Part shown: positions 38,780 to 49,999 of the stretch, one piece after another
How the letters are laid out: each line of letters starts with the position of its first letter
Position numbering within the stretch: the stretch's first letter is position 1
Origin: Ramlibacter monticola
GTDB lineage: Bacteria; Pseudomonadota; Gammaproteobacteria; Burkholderiales; Burkholderiaceae_C
Assembly (NCBI RefSeq): GCF_016722785.1
Contig: NZ_JAEQNE010000001.1
Span: 1,364,001-1,428,000 of the forward strand
DNA length: 64,000 nt
Direction of reading: 5' to 3'
Made by a program: the position numbers and the translations under genes
Notes under the pieces: generated by a model
Told to the model about the DNA's origin: nothing
Databases searched by the model: none
What the model saw: the letters and a program-made list of their open reading frames with translations, nothing else

Positions 38780-38793
38780 GCGATCAGAATCAA
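38780..38793. promoter_or_regulatory. FNR/AcpR-like box between aspA and the SYLF gene
   Basis: GCGAT CAGA ATCAA matches eight of ten positions of the TTGAT-N4-ATCAA consensus. It is 133 bp upstream of the aspA start and 24 bp upstream of the SYLF gene start, so it could affect either. An anaerobic link for aspA is plausible. Confidence 0.4.
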
Positions 38794-38816
38794 CCGTTCG
38801 TCCAAGGAGAGAACGC

Positions 38817-39362
38817 ATGTCAAGAAGAAGCCTGCTGATCGCCGCCGCGCTCGTGCTCGCGGGATGCGCCTCGACTACGGTAGACCCGGCCGCCAAGCGC
38901 CGGGAGATCGATGGCAAGGTGGACAACGCGCTGGCCGAGCTCCAGCGTTCCGCCTCGGTCAAGGAGCTGGTCGACCGCGCGGCTGGCGTTCTCGTCGTCC
39001 CCGACGTCGTGACGGCCGGCTTCATCGTGGGCGGCTCCTACGGCCAGGGCGCCTTGCGCAAGAAGGGGCAGACCGCCGGCTACTACAGCCTCGGCGCCGG
39101 CTCCGCGGGCCTGCTGGCCGGGGCGCAGTCCAAGTCCGTCTTCATGCTGTTCATGACGGAGGAGGCGCTGCGCAAGTTCGAGCAGAGCAACGGGTGGACC
39201 GTCGGCGGGGATGCGTCGGTGGCGCTCGTCAACGTCGGTGCAGACGGTCGCGTGGACACCCAGACGGCGCGCAGCGAGGTGATCGGCCTGGTGCGCAACC
39301 AGTCGGGCTTCATGGCCAACCTCAGCCTGGAAGGCACGAAGTTCAACCGGCTCCAGCTCTGA
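38817..39362 (+). CDS. SYLF/Ysc84-domain lipoprotein
   Basis: A 181-residue lipoprotein with lipobox VLAGC (Cys about residue 17). The mature part is a SYLF (lipid-binding Ysc84) domain with AAGVLVVPDVVTAGFIVGGSYGQG and a C-terminal LxxNQSGFMANLSLEGTKF block, the family signature. It is expected in the outer membrane or periplasm with lipid-binding activity; its physiological role is unclear. It has an FNR-like box and an inverted TTGGA/TCCAA repeat (38747-38762) upstream. Confidence 0.85.
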   Translation: MSRRSLLIAAALVLAGCASTTVDPAAKRREIDGKVDNALAELQRSASVKELVDRAAGVLVVPDVVTAGFIVGGSYGQGALRKKGQTAGYYSLGAGSAGLLAGAQSKSVFMLFMTEEALRKFEQSNGWTVGGDASVALVNVGADGRVDTQTARSEVIGLVRNQSGFMANLSLEGTKFNRLQL

Positions 39363-39535
39363 GCACGGGGCCGGGGTACCGGCCTCCTCCTCCTGCCTGA
39401 CACGGCCGAGCTGCCCGGCGGTTGCGGGGCGCGCGGGTCCCGGCCTTCGCCGGACGCGATACGTCGACAACCGTCCAGCCACGCGGCGAAAAGTTCCTAC
39501 AGTCCCCGGGGGGTGCTGTCGCGCCATGATGCGGC

Positions 39536-41680
<2,145 letters not shown>

Positions 41681-41707
41681 CCGGCCGCGGCCGGCTTCAG
41701 CCGGCGC

Positions 41708-41941
41708 TCACTCGAGCGAACTGGGCCGGCTGTTGCGGTACTGGTTCAGGTAAGGCTCCAGGCTCTCCGTCCCGCGGCCGCTGCGCCGCCCCGGGGGTAG
41801 CAGCGAATCGGGCGCCGCCTGCTCGCCGGAGGGCGGGGGGTCGACCCGCTTCAGCCTCTCCAGCAGGCGCAGGAAAAGGGAGCGCGCGCCTTCCTGGCTG
41901 GTTTCGTCCGCGTCTTCTTGGGGGTTCCGTCCGCACTCCAT
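41708..41941 (-). CDS. Small hypothetical protein
   Basis: A 77-residue open frame (MECGRNPQED to QYRNSRPSSLE), hydrophilic, with no membrane segment and a central helix (RSLFLRLLERLKRV). No family is recognised. It starts just after two hairpins and lies downstream of the LigB-type gene on the same strand. It may be a small real protein; the evidence is thin. Confidence 0.35.
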   Translation of the reverse strand: MECGRNPQEDADETSQEGARSLFLRLLERLKRVDPPPSGEQAAPDSLLPPGRRSGRGTESLEPYLNQYRNSRPSSLE

Positions 41942-41946
41942 GGAGT

Positions 41947-42015
41947 GGCAATCCTCCGGTCTTATGTACGGGCGGAGGATTGCCGCCCCACGGATGAGAA
42001 GCAAGCCCATCCGTG
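41947..42015 (-). repeat. Two consecutive inverted repeats between dioxygenase and small gene
   Basis: GGCAATCCTCCG and CGGAGGATTGCC (12 bp, perfect, 41947-41984) are followed by CACGGATG and CATCCGTG (8 bp, about 41990-42015). No T tract follows. They could be an RNA-structured terminator, a processing site, or part of a leader for the small gene. Confidence 0.5.
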
Positions 42016-42063
42016 CAACAGACGTAACTGCTCGACACTGGCCTCTTCGGCCTCCCCCGCCCT

Positions 42064-42939
42064 TCAGGTGTTGGTCTGTTCCGGGGGAATCCGGTGCGGA
42101 TCGGGCAGCGGCGCGCCGCCGCCCGCCGCGGCGCCGTCGGCGGCGCGCGCCGCAGGGGCGCCAAGGACGTAGCTGGTCATCGTCAGCGAACCCATGGTGG
42201 CGCCTGCGGCGAACACGCTCGCCGTCTCGCCCGCGGCCTGGCAAAGGCCGGCCAGGTAGGCGAGCGGCAGGAAGTGCTCCGGCGTCGGCACCGCCAGCGG
42301 GAAATCGGCGTGCCGCTCCACGCTGGGCAGGCTCGCCGGCTCCGAGGTCATCACGCTGCGGACGGCGCCGTCGAAGCGCTCGGCCCATTCGTAGCCCGCG
42401 TCGGGGCGGTTCCAGTCGAGCCGCCGCAGGTTGTGCACGACGTTGCCGCTGCCGAGGATGAAAATGCCGCGCTCGCGCAGGGGCGCCAGCCGCGCGCCGA
42501 GGTCCACGTGGTAGCCGAGATCCTCGCCGCTGTGGATGGACAGCTGCAGCACCGGGATGTCGGCGGCCGGAAAAACGTGCGTCAGCACCGACCAGGCGCC
42601 GTGGTCGAGCCCCCAGCTGTCCTGGTCCAGGCCGATGTGCGCCGGCTTCACCACCTCCACGATCTCGCGCGCCACCTCGGGCGCGCCCGGCGCGGGGTAG
42701 TCGAAGGCGAACAGCTCGGGCGGGAAGCCATAGAAATCGTGGATCACGCGCGGTCGCTCCATGGCGGTGACCGCCGTGCCGGGGATGAACCAGTGCGCCG
42801 AGACGCACAGGACGGCGCGCGGCCGCGGCAGCGCCCGGCCGAAGGCGGCCCACTGCTCCGTGAAGCGGTTGCGCTCCATCGTGTTCATGGGACTGCCGTG
42901 GCCGATGAAGGCCGCGGGCATCAGGGTGGACGCGGACAT
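42064..42939 (-). CDS. LigB/DODA-type class III extradiol dioxygenase (YgiD-like)
   Basis: A 291-residue protein of the 4,5-DOPA-dioxygenase (YgiD) group, using non-haem Fe or Zn. Typical motifs: FIGHGSPMN near residue 12 (His14), LCVSAHWF (His49), LDQDSWGLDHGAWSVL and LGSGNVVHNLRR. The known plant relative opens DOPA's ring; bacterial homologues are often of unknown substrate. ATG 42939 gives the normal length; the open frame upstream has no family similarity. A catecholic substrate is suggested, but no catabolic neighbours support a specific pathway. Confidence 0.85.
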   Translation of the reverse strand: MSASTLMPAAFIGHGSPMNTMERNRFTEQWAAFGRALPRPRAVLCVSAHWFIPGTAVTAMERPRVIHDFYGFPPELFAFDYPAPGAPEVAREIVEVVKPAHIGLDQDSWGLDHGAWSVLTHVFPAADIPVLQLSIHSGEDLGYHVDLGARLAPLRERGIFILGSGNVVHNLRRLDWNRPDAGYEWAERFDGAVRSVMTSEPASLPSVERHADFPLAVPTPEHFLPLAYLAGLCQAAGETASVFAAGATMGSLTMTSYVLGAPAARAADGAAAGGGAPLPDPHRIPPEQTNT

Positions 42940-43179
42940 GGCCTCATTCTGCCGACGCCACGGCGGCTTGGGGGCCGGACCGGGGCGAAAGTCGACGAGC
43001 TCCTTCGTGCCCATGGAGCGGATGGGCAACCCGCGGCCGTGCGTGAGCCTGAAATCCGGTAAATGGTCACGGTTGCAGGCCCTGGGCGCGGCCGTCGGTC
43101 GGGGCGCCTTTGATCTGGGGCAGGCTGGCGCGAGAAACAGCCGGCAATTGAGGCTGGAAGCGCCCGTGCACCCGGTAGC

Positions 43180-44145
43180 ATGCGTCGTTCCATGCGATCT
43201 CCCCTGATTTACCTGCCCGCGCCGGTTCGCGGCGGCATTGCGTTGCTGGCCCTGGCCGCCAACACGGTCCTCTGCTCCCTGCCCCTGTTCGCCTTCGCCG
43301 TGCTGAAGCTGGTGTTGCCCTTCACGCCGGTACGGCGCCGGATCGACCCCGTCCTGCACCGGATCGCGAACGCCTGGGTCGCGGGCAACAGCCTCTGGAT
43401 GCGCCTGCTGCACCCCACGCGGTGGGAGGTCGACAAGCTGCCGGCGACGCGCGGCACCGACTGGTACCTGGTGAACTGCAACCACCAGTCCTGGGCCGAC
43501 ATCTTCGTGCTGCAGCACCTCCTGCACGGCCGCGTCCCGATGCTGAAGTTCTTCCTCAAGCAGGAACTGATCTACGTCCCGGTGATCGGGCTGGCCTGGT
43601 GGGCGCTGGATTTCCCCTTCATGAAGCGCCACGGCAAGGAGGCGCTGCGCCGCAATCCGCAGCGGCGCGCCGACGACAAGGAAGCGACGCTGCGCGCCTG
43701 CCGCAAGTTCGCCGTGGTGCCCACCAGCGTCATGAACTTCGCCGAGGGCACGCGCTTCACGGCGGAGAAGCGCAGCCAGCAGAATTCGCCCTACCGCCAC
43801 CTGCTGAAGCCGAAGGCCGGCGCGCTGGCGCTGACGCTGGGCGCGATGGGGGACAGGTTCGACGCGCTGCTCGACGTGACGATCGCCTATTCGCCGACCA
43901 TCCCCAGCTTCTGGGACTTCGCCTGCGGGCGGGTGGAGCGCGTGGCGGTGCACCTGGAGGCGCTGCCGGTGCCCACGGAATTCGTGGGGCTGGACTACGC
44001 CGGGGACTCGCAGGGGCGCAAGCGCTTCGGGCGCTGGCTCGACGCGCTCTGGGCCAAGAAGGATGCGCGGATGCAGCAGCTGCTGGGGACGGCGCGGACG
44101 GAGACGGCGCCGGAGGAACTGGCGGGAGAACCGGCGGAGGTCTAG
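43180..44145 (+). CDS. 1-acyl-sn-glycerol-3-phosphate acyltransferase-like protein
   Basis: A 321-residue membrane-bound acyltransferase of the PlsC superfamily (YihG-like branch). It has an N-terminal hydrophobic helix (residues 20-48), the catalytic HxxxxD motif in NHQSWAD (H102, D107), and FAEGTR. It should transfer an acyl chain to lysophosphatidate or a related lipid at the inner membrane. Two ATGs (43180 and 43192) are possible starts. It is not related to the bcr genes, which run toward it. Confidence 0.85.
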   Translation: MRRSMRSPLIYLPAPVRGGIALLALAANTVLCSLPLFAFAVLKLVLPFTPVRRRIDPVLHRIANAWVAGNSLWMRLLHPTRWEVDKLPATRGTDWYLVNCNHQSWADIFVLQHLLHGRVPMLKFFLKQELIYVPVIGLAWWALDFPFMKRHGKEALRRNPQRRADDKEATLRACRKFAVVPTSVMNFAEGTRFTAEKRSQQNSPYRHLLKPKAGALALTLGAMGDRFDALLDVTIAYSPTIPSFWDFACGRVERVAVHLEALPVPTEFVGLDYAGDSQGRKRFGRWLDALWAKKDARMQQLLGTARTETAPEELAGEPAEV

Positions 44146-44162
44146 CGGACCCTCACCCCGGC

Positions 44163-44184
44163 CCTCTCCCGCAAGCGGGAGAGG
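44163..44184. repeat. Palindromic repeat between acyltransferase and bcr operon
   Basis: CCTCTCCCGC AA GCGGGAGAGG, a perfect 10-bp stem with two-base loop, flanked by CCCTCACCCC. It resembles dispersed repeats of many Gram-negative genomes. Lying between convergent genes, it may also help end the bcr transcript. Confidence 0.65.
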
Positions 44185-44205
44185 CAGAGGGGAAGGGGGA
44201 GCGCG

Positions 44206-44451
44206 CTATCCGTGCAGCTGGGTGTACTTTTCCAGCAGTTCTTCCTGCGTTTCCACGAAGTCCGGGTGCTGCACGATGCAATCGGCCGGGCAGGCCAGCT
44301 TGCACTGGGGTTCGTCCTCGGCGCCGACGCACTCCGTGCAGCGCAGCGGGTCGATCACGAAGATGATGTCCCCGGCGGTGATCGCCTCGTTGGGGCACAC
44401 GGGACGGCAGGCATCGCACGCCGTGCAGTCGTCGTTGATCAGCAAAGCCAT
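44206..44451 (-). CDS. fdx: 2[4Fe-4S] ferredoxin of benzoyl-CoA reductase
   Basis: An 81-residue cytosolic ferredoxin and the likely electron donor to benzoyl-CoA reductase. It has C9xxC12xxC15xxxC19P and a second motif C38xxC41-x8-C50xxxC54P, plus C58, followed by a helical C-terminal extension. The eight-residue insertion between Cys41 and Cys50, with the tail, defines the Chromatium-type (Alvin) ferredoxins, which have one very low-potential cluster. The homologue from Thauera aromatica feeds that reductase. It is the last gene of the operon, 24 bases after bcrD. Confidence 0.92.
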   Translation of the reverse strand: MALLINDDCTACDACRPVCPNEAITAGDIIFVIDPLRCTECVGAEDEPQCKLACPADCIVQHPDFVETQEELLEKYTQLHG

Positions 44452-44475
44452 TTCACTCTCCTCTCACTTCCGGAA

Positions 44476-45321
44476 TCACGCGGCCGCGCGCTGCTGCAGT
44501 TCCTGCAGCTTCGCGTGCCTGTAGGCGCCCCACAGCGCCGCGCCGATCGCGCCGGCATAGATCGCGTCGGGATGCGTCGCGACCTCCACCGGCACCTTCT
44601 CGTTGCTCATCTCCTCGCGGATCGCGGCGGTCAGGCCCTCGTCCATGCCGAGGCCGCCGGTGATCAGCGCGGTGCCCGTCTTGATGCCCGTCACCTTGAG
44701 CAGCTTCACGATCCGCGAAGCCATCGACAGGTGGATGCCCTTGAGGATGTCCGGCGTGGCGATGCCGCGGCTCACCATGTTGATCACGTCGGTCTCCGCC
44801 AGCACGGCGCAGATCGAGCTGACCTTCTCCGGGTCGGCGGAGGTCTTCGACAGGTTGCCGATCTCCTCCACCGCCACGCCCAGGTAGCGGGCGATGTTCT
44901 CGAGGAACTGGCCGGAGCCGGAAGCGCACTGCGACGTCATCTTGTACGCCAGCACCTTGCCGCGCTGGTCGACGTAGATCGCGCGCCCGTTGAGTGCGCC
45001 GATGTCCACCACGGCGGCGATGCCGGGCTGCAGGAACACCCCGCCGCGCGCATGCGTCGTCATCGAGTAGAAGTGCCCGGTGGAGAACTTGACGTTCTCG
45101 CCCTCTCCGGTGGTGGCGATGTACTCGATGTCGTTGGCGGCCAGGCCGGCGTCGTGCAGCACCGAGTCGAAGCCCTCCTGCGCCAGCGTCATGGGATCGC
45201 GCCGGCGGATCCGCTCGCAGCGCTTGGCGACCCAGTGGGCGCTGCCGTCCGCCTCGACGCGGAACAGCGTGCTCTTGACGGCGCCCGAGCCGATGTCGAT
45301 GCCGATGGTGTGGATGGTCAT
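44476..45321 (-). CDS. bcrD: Benzoyl-CoA reductase subunit D (ATPase)
   Basis: A 281-residue ASKHA-fold ATPase subunit of class I (ATP-dependent) benzoyl-CoA reductase. It opens with [16 protein letters not shown] (phosphate-1 loop) and carries [13 protein letters not shown], which provides a Cys for the [4Fe-4S] cluster held with BcrA, and [12 protein letters not shown]. The start at ATG 45321 overlaps the bcrA stop as ATGA. BcrA and BcrD hydrolyse ATP to drive low-potential electrons to the BcrBC active site. Its length is that of Thauera BcrD. Confidence 0.93.
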   Translation of the reverse strand: MTIHTIGIDIGSGAVKSTLFRVEADGSAHWVAKRCERIRRRDPMTLAQEGFDSVLHDAGLAANDIEYIATTGEGENVKFSTGHFYSMTTHARGGVFLQPGIAAVVDIGALNGRAIYVDQRGKVLAYKMTSQCASGSGQFLENIARYLGVAVEEIGNLSKTSADPEKVSSICAVLAETDVINMVSRGIATPDILKGIHLSMASRIVKLLKVTGIKTGTALITGGLGMDEGLTAAIREEMSNEKVPVEVATHPDAIYAGAIGAALWGAYRHAKLQELQQRAAA

Positions 45322-46664
45322 GCTGCCTCCCGGTGTTCCGCCGTCTTGCCCTCTTCCATCACCGCGCGCCAGGCGAAGGTGGCGGCGCCCAGTGCTCCCG
45401 TGTAGATCGAATCGGGATCGATGTTCAGCTGCAGGTTCCCGTAGTTCTCGAACACGAGTTCCTTCAGCGCCTTCACGGCCGCCTCGTTCTTGGCGACGCC
45501 ACCGGTGAAGGTGAACTGGTCGCGCACGCCCCCCGAGCGCGCCAGGATCGACATGGCGCGCAGGATGATGGCGCGGTGCAGGCCGGCCATGATGTCCTCG
45601 CGCTTGTCGCCCAGGCTCAGGCGGTCGCGCAGTTCCGCGCCCGCGAACACCGTGCAGGTGGAGTTGATGCGGATCGCCTTGGTCGACTTCATGGCCATGG
45701 GGCCCAGCTCGTGCAGGCCCATGTTCATTTCGTCGGCGATGTAGCCGAGGTAGCGCCCGCAGCCGGCGGCGCAGCGGTCGTTCATCTGGAAGCTTTCCAC
45801 GATGCCCTTCGGGTCCACCTGGATCGCCTTGGTGTCCTGGCCGCCGATGTCCAGCACGGTCGCCGTCTCGGGGTACATCACGTGCGCGCCGAGCCCGTGG
45901 CACAGGATCTCGGAGCGCACGTGCTCCTTCGAGAACGGCAGCCGCGCGCGCCCGTAGCCGGTGCCGACCACGTAGGTCTCTTCCATGGTGGTGTCCAGCA
46001 CGCCCTTGATCGGCGCTTCCACCCTGGTGCGCTTGTCCGCCGTGTCCGGCAGCGCCTTGAACGTGTTCTCCAGCGCCGCCAGCAGGTGGTGCCGCATCTG
46101 GTCGCCGTAGACGTGGTTCTCGACCTCGATGATCGAGCGGTCGAACAGGTTCAGCAGGTACTCGTAGCGGGTGCCGGCCTCCTTCGCCACCTGCTCGCCG
46201 ATGGCCAGGTACTGGCTGCCGGCGATGTCGCGGAAGAAGTCGCTCTTGCGCTTGGCGCCGGGCGCGAACAGCAGGTGCGCCTCGGCCTTCAGGCGGCGGA
46301 ACACCTCCTGCAGCGCCTCGGCCACCGCGCCCTTGGCGGCGCCGAAGTGACCGGTCTCCACGTTCTTGACGCAGGTCTCTTCCAGGTCACCGAGCTGCTC
46401 GAGGTACTGCTCGGCGCGGAAGTCGCGTTCGAGCTGCTCGATGAAGGTGTCCAGCCCCCCGTTGAGCGCGCCGGTGCGCGTCAGTGCCTGCCGGAAGAGG
46501 TAGAAGCGGCCATTGAGCATGGCCTCCTGCTTGGCGACCGCCGCCGCGGTGTCGTAGTTGGAGCGCGAGTTGGTGATGCCGCGCCCGATGATGTTCTGGT
46601 TCTCGTCGACCACCGTCGCCTTGGTGGTCGTCGAGCCCAGGTCGATGCCGATGAAACAGCGCAT
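45318..46664 (-). CDS. bcrA: Benzoyl-CoA reductase subunit A (ATPase)
   Basis: A 448-residue ASKHA ATPase paralogous to BcrD. It begins [19 protein letters not shown] (ATP phosphate-1 motif), and includes [15 protein letters not shown] (phosphate-2), [17 protein letters not shown] and [14 protein letters not shown] with the cluster Cys residues, and [10 protein letters not shown] (adenosine motif). It is about 165 residues longer than BcrD owing to an insertion, as known for BcrA. It is 13 bp downstream of bcrB and overlaps bcrD. It works in the alpha-beta-gamma-delta complex that reduces benzoyl-CoA to a cyclic dienoyl-CoA at the cost of ATP. Confidence 0.94.
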   Translation of the reverse strand: MRCFIGIDLGSTTTKATVVDENQNIIGRGITNSRSNYDTAAAVAKQEAMLNGRFYLFRQALTRTGALNGGLDTFIEQLERDFRAEQYLEQLGDLEETCVKNVETGHFGAAKGAVAEALQEVFRRLKAEAHLLFAPGAKRKSDFFRDIAGSQYLAIGEQVAKEAGTRYEYLLNLFDRSIIEVENHVYGDQMRHHLLAALENTFKALPDTADKRTRVEAPIKGVLDTTMEETYVVGTGYGRARLPFSKEHVRSEILCHGLGAHVMYPETATVLDIGGQDTKAIQVDPKGIVESFQMNDRCAAGCGRYLGYIADEMNMGLHELGPMAMKSTKAIRINSTCTVFAGAELRDRLSLGDKREDIMAGLHRAIILRAMSILARSGGVRDQFTFTGGVAKNEAAVKALKELVFENYGNLQLNIDPDSIYTGALGAATFAWRAVMEEGKTAEHREAA

Positions 46665-46677
46665 GGGTCGTCTCCTT

Positions 46678-48033
46678 TTATTGCACCGAGTGCAGCGGGA
46701 TCACCGGCCGGACGCCTTCGCCGATGCCCGTGGTGCGCTTCTGCTTGACCATCTGGAAGTAGCTCTCCAGCCGGTTCTTGACGTTGGCCGCGGAGAAGTA
46801 GCGCGGGTCGACCAGGTCGGTCTCGATGAAGGCCGCCGGCTTGCCGGTGCGCTTCTCGACCTCGCGCATCATCAGCAGCTGGCCGGCGGAGAAGCTGTTG
46901 CAGCTCTTGATCGAGTTGATCAGCAGGCCGTCCGCCTGGTACTCCTCGATGTAGTTGCAGATCATGTCGATCCGCGAAGGCAGGTTCAGGTTGGTGTAGC
47001 AGCCCAGGCAGTACTCCGCCAGCGACTCCAGCGGATGATCGGGGTCGTGCCGGAAGCCGAAGTCGTAGAGGCCGCCCACCTTGGCATAGGTGGAGGACAC
47101 CACCACGGCGCCCTCGTCGTAGAACATCTTCCAGAAGTCGCGGAAGCTGGTCCAGTTGGGCGGGCCCTCGACGATCAGCCGGTACTGCTCGTTCTTCATG
47201 TCGCCTTCGGGCGTGACCGGACCGCGGCCTTCGCGGACGCGCTGCTCGATCTCCTCGCGCAGCACGCGGTAGTAGTTGGTCGCTTCCGGGGTGCCGCGGA
47301 AGGCGGTGAAGATCGGGCCGATGTAGTACACGGCGCCGAAGTAGCCGTCGATGGGCGAAGGCCGGTTCTTGGCCGACTGCAGCACCTTCACCAGGTCGTC
47401 TTCGGCCTTCACCGACTCCTTCATGTACTGGCGCAGGCGGTCGATGTCGAACTTGACGCCGGAGATCTTCTCCAGCCCCGGGATGATCGTTTCCTTCAGT
47501 TGCCGCACGACGTAGTCGCGCATGTTCGGGTCGATCCGGCCGGAGCCCTGGTAGGGCACGTGCAGCATCAGCGTGGGCACGTCGTACTTGTGGCGGATCA
47601 GCTCGAACCACTTCATGAAGGTGAAGCAGCCCGTGTACGACAGCAGCAGCACGTCGGGCACCGGCAGCGGGTCGCCGGTGGGGCCGATTTCGCCGCCCAT
47701 CATCATCCCCAGGTCCGCCTTCACGTAGGTGCAGACGTCCTCGGAGTGGCCATCGCGCTCGGCGTCCATGATGAACTTGCCGGACTTCTTGCGCATGCCG
47801 TTCTGCAGCGCGTTGGTCTCGGGCAGGCTTCGCGCGAGGTCGAAGCACATGAGGAGCTCGTTCAGGTTGCCGGGCACGAAGGTCGCGGCGACCTTGCGGC
47901 CCTGCTTGTGCGCCTGCGCCAGGTCCATGTAGTTCGCGTTGATGAGCTCCTTCTGGAGGTTCATCGCGTCGTCCTTGACGGCCGTCGGCTTGGCCTTCTT
48001 CGAGGCCGGCATCGGGATCACGGTGTCGTTCAT
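46678..48033 (-). CDS. bcrB: Benzoyl-CoA reductase subunit B
   Basis: A 451-residue catalytic-module subunit of the BcrB/HgdA-like dehydratase family. Cysteines that could ligate the double-cubane or active-site cluster occur in [12 protein letters not shown] and [12 protein letters not shown]. Together with BcrC it forms the dearomatising module that accepts electrons from BcrAD. Its start overlaps the end of bcrC by four bases (ATGA). Length and sequence blocks agree with the beta-proteobacterial (Thauera) type rather than the BadE type from Rhodopseudomonas, as far as I can judge. Confidence 0.93.
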   Translation of the reverse strand: MNDTVIPMPASKKAKPTAVKDDAMNLQKELINANYMDLAQAHKQGRKVAATFVPGNLNELLMCFDLARSLPETNALQNGMRKKSGKFIMDAERDGHSEDVCTYVKADLGMMMGGEIGPTGDPLPVPDVLLLSYTGCFTFMKWFELIRHKYDVPTLMLHVPYQGSGRIDPNMRDYVVRQLKETIIPGLEKISGVKFDIDRLRQYMKESVKAEDDLVKVLQSAKNRPSPIDGYFGAVYYIGPIFTAFRGTPEATNYYRVLREEIEQRVREGRGPVTPEGDMKNEQYRLIVEGPPNWTSFRDFWKMFYDEGAVVVSSTYAKVGGLYDFGFRHDPDHPLESLAEYCLGCYTNLNLPSRIDMICNYIEEYQADGLLINSIKSCNSFSAGQLLMMREVEKRTGKPAAFIETDLVDPRYFSAANVKNRLESYFQMVKQKRTTGIGEGVRPVIPLHSVQ

Positions 48034-49211
48034 GCTGCGTCGCTCCAGAGCTTGATCGAATCGGCGAAGGTGCCAGCCTGTTCACGGATGGGGGCCATCT
48101 GCCCGGTGTTCTCTGCGTACTTGAATGCGGTGTACGGGATGTTGTTCTTCGCCAGCACGTCCTGCAGCATCGGCCGCTCCAGCAGGGCCGGGTCGCAGAA
48201 CGAAGGCGCCGCGAAGACCACGCCCTCGGCGCCGCGGGTCTTCACCTGCTTGAGCAGGAACACGCCCTTCTCCGCGCGGGTGGCGTCGTACTTCGCCGCC
48301 ATCGAGGCGGACCGGTGCAGGAAGGCCTTGGACAGTTCGTCCAGCGGGTCGGCGTCGGCCGGGACTTCGTCCAGCAGCCAGCGCGAGACCAGCATGTAGT
48401 CGTCGTCCACCACGTAGCAGCCGGCCATCTCCAGCGACTTGATCAGCGCCAGCGGCGGCTGCTCGCAGAAGGAGCCGGTGACGACGACGCGCGCGTTGTC
48501 GCGCTTCGGCCGCGGGATCTTGTCGGTCTCGCGGATGTAGTCGCGCATCAGCTGCGTGTGCTCCTCGGGCGGCAGCACCATGCCGGCGCGCCCGAGCAGG
48601 TAGACCTCGGAGGTGGGCGCCTGCTGCGGGTTCTGCGCGCGGTAGGCATAGAGCTCGCGCACCGCCGCGCGGTTGTCGTTGTAGACGCGGATCGAGGCAT
48701 TGAGCTCCTCGTCGGTGATCGGCTTGCCGCGCAGCTTCGCCAGGTCCTCGCGCAGCCCCTGCATCTCGTGGATGTAGAAGTGGCCGCCGACGTTGTCCTG
48801 GTAGTTCTGGGGCACGTCGAAGTAGCGCACGTACTTCTCGGGGAACAGGACCTGCCACATGCCGGAGAGGTTGCGGATCACGTCGCAGATCGACGGAAAC
48901 AGCATGCCGTCGATGCAGTCGAGGCGGCCGGTGAGCCCCAGCTCGATGGTGGAGCGCGGGATGCGGCAGATGTAGCTCTGGTAGTAGGCGTCGCCCTGGA
49001 TCACTTCCAGGCTGTCGCCGCCACCGAGGATGCCTACCGGCAGGAAGCCCGCGGCGTGGATCAGTTCGCGCGGCACGTACCAGGGCATGTAGCCGATCGC
49101 CTTGCGCGCCGGGTCGGCCGCCTTCCATTGCTTGACGGCGTTGAAATCGAGGTCGTCGAAGAGCGCCTGGCAGCGCTCGACGATCGCCTGTACGGGAGTA
49201 ATTGCAGTCAT
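48030..49211 (-). CDS. bcrC: Benzoyl-CoA reductase subunit C
   Basis: A 393-residue catalytic subunit of the HgdB/BcrC family. Conserved Cys residues occur in YICRIPRSTIELGL, LDCIDGMLFPSICD and VVTGSFCEQPPL. BcrBC binds benzoyl-CoA and takes single low-potential electrons from BcrAD. The start at ATG 49211 is 13 bases after the dch stop. The protein matches Thauera BcrC in length. It is the first Bcr subunit in the transcript, which runs had-oah-dch-bcrCBAD-fdx. Confidence 0.93.
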   Translation of the reverse strand: MTAITPVQAIVERCQALFDDLDFNAVKQWKAADPARKAIGYMPWYVPRELIHAAGFLPVGILGGGDSLEVIQGDAYYQSYICRIPRSTIELGLTGRLDCIDGMLFPSICDVIRNLSGMWQVLFPEKYVRYFDVPQNYQDNVGGHFYIHEMQGLREDLAKLRGKPITDEELNASIRVYNDNRAAVRELYAYRAQNPQQAPTSEVYLLGRAGMVLPPEEHTQLMRDYIRETDKIPRPKRDNARVVVTGSFCEQPPLALIKSLEMAGCYVVDDDYMLVSRWLLDEVPADADPLDELSKAFLHRSASMAAKYDATRAEKGVFLLKQVKTRGAEGVVFAAPSFCDPALLERPMLQDVLAKNNIPYTAFKYAENTGQMAPIREQAGTFADSIKLWSDAA

Positions 49212-49224
49212 TGCGAGCGCTCCT

Positions 49225-49998
49225 TCATTGATGGGTCCAGGCGGGCTGGCGCTTTTCCAGGAAAGCCGCGAGGCCCTCGTTGGCGTCGTGCGTGCGCATC
49301 AGCCAGTCGAGGTACAGGCGTTCGAGTTCGGCCAGGCGCTCGCGCACCTGCTTCTGCATCACGCCACGGGCGGCGACGGTGGCGCAGGCGAGCGCCGCGG
49401 CGCTCTTGCCGACCAGGTGCTGGTCGAACCAGGCCTTGGCGGCGACGGAGGGGTCCTCCGCCACTTCCTGCACGAGCCCGATGCGCAGCGCGTCTTCCGC
49501 GCCGATCGAACGGCCGGTGAGCAGCAGGTCCTCGGCGTCGGGCTGGTTGACTCGGTAGGGCAGCAGCGCGGAGGCAGCCGGGGCGAACACGCCCAGCTTG
49601 ACCTCGGGCTGGCCGAACTGCGCGGAGGGCGCGGCGAAGATGCGGCCGCAGGCAAGCGCCAGTTCGAGGCCGCCCCCCAGGCACTGTCCATGCACCGCCA
49701 CCATCACGGGCACGGGGAACTCCAGCATCTCCAGCAGCAGCGCATGCAGCGAGGTCAGCATCGCCGCGCACCGGTCGGGAAGGTGCTCCTCCACGCTGGC
49801 GCCGAAGCTGAAGTGCGGGCCTTCGGCGTCGACCAGCACGCCGCGCAGCATCACGTGGCGCCGGTACTGCCCCAGCGCCGCGTGCAGCGCCGCGATCATG
49901 GCGGCATCGACCAGGTTGGCCTTGGGCTTGTTCAGGCGCAGCCGCAGCAGCGCGCCGTCGCGTTCCAGCCAGACCTTCAGGGGAGCGTCGTTCTCCAT
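49225..49998 (-). CDS. dch: Cyclohexa-1,5-diene-1-carbonyl-CoA hydratase
   Basis: A 257-residue crotonase-superfamily hydratase that adds water to the dienoyl-CoA product of benzoyl-CoA reductase. Crotonase features are visible: LRLNKPKANLVDAAMI, FSFGASVEEH and the VHGQCLGGGLELALACG oxyanion-hole segment. Position between oah and bcrC and length fit Thauera Dch. It is a cytosolic enzyme. The short gap to oah (1 base) indicates tight co-translation. Confidence 0.92.
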   Translation of the reverse strand: MENDAPLKVWLERDGALLRLRLNKPKANLVDAAMIAALHAALGQYRRHVMLRGVLVDAEGPHFSFGASVEEHLPDRCAAMLTSLHALLLEMLEFPVPVMVAVHGQCLGGGLELALACGRIFAAPSAQFGQPEVKLGVFAPAASALLPYRVNQPDAEDLLLTGRSIGAEDALRIGLVQEVAEDPSVAAKAWFDQHLVGKSAAALACATVAARGVMQKQVRERLAELERLYLDWLMRTHDANEGLAAFLEKRQPAWTHQ

Positions 49999-49999
49999 C

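Noticed and set aside
42064-42939. LigB-type dioxygenase as part of an aerobic aromatic pathway
   Set aside because: No catabolic neighbours, and the YgiD-like group has uncertain substrates.
42064-43953. 629-codon version of the LigB-type protein
   Set aside because: The first 340 residues have no family similarity and overlap the divergent acyltransferase; the family start is at 42939.
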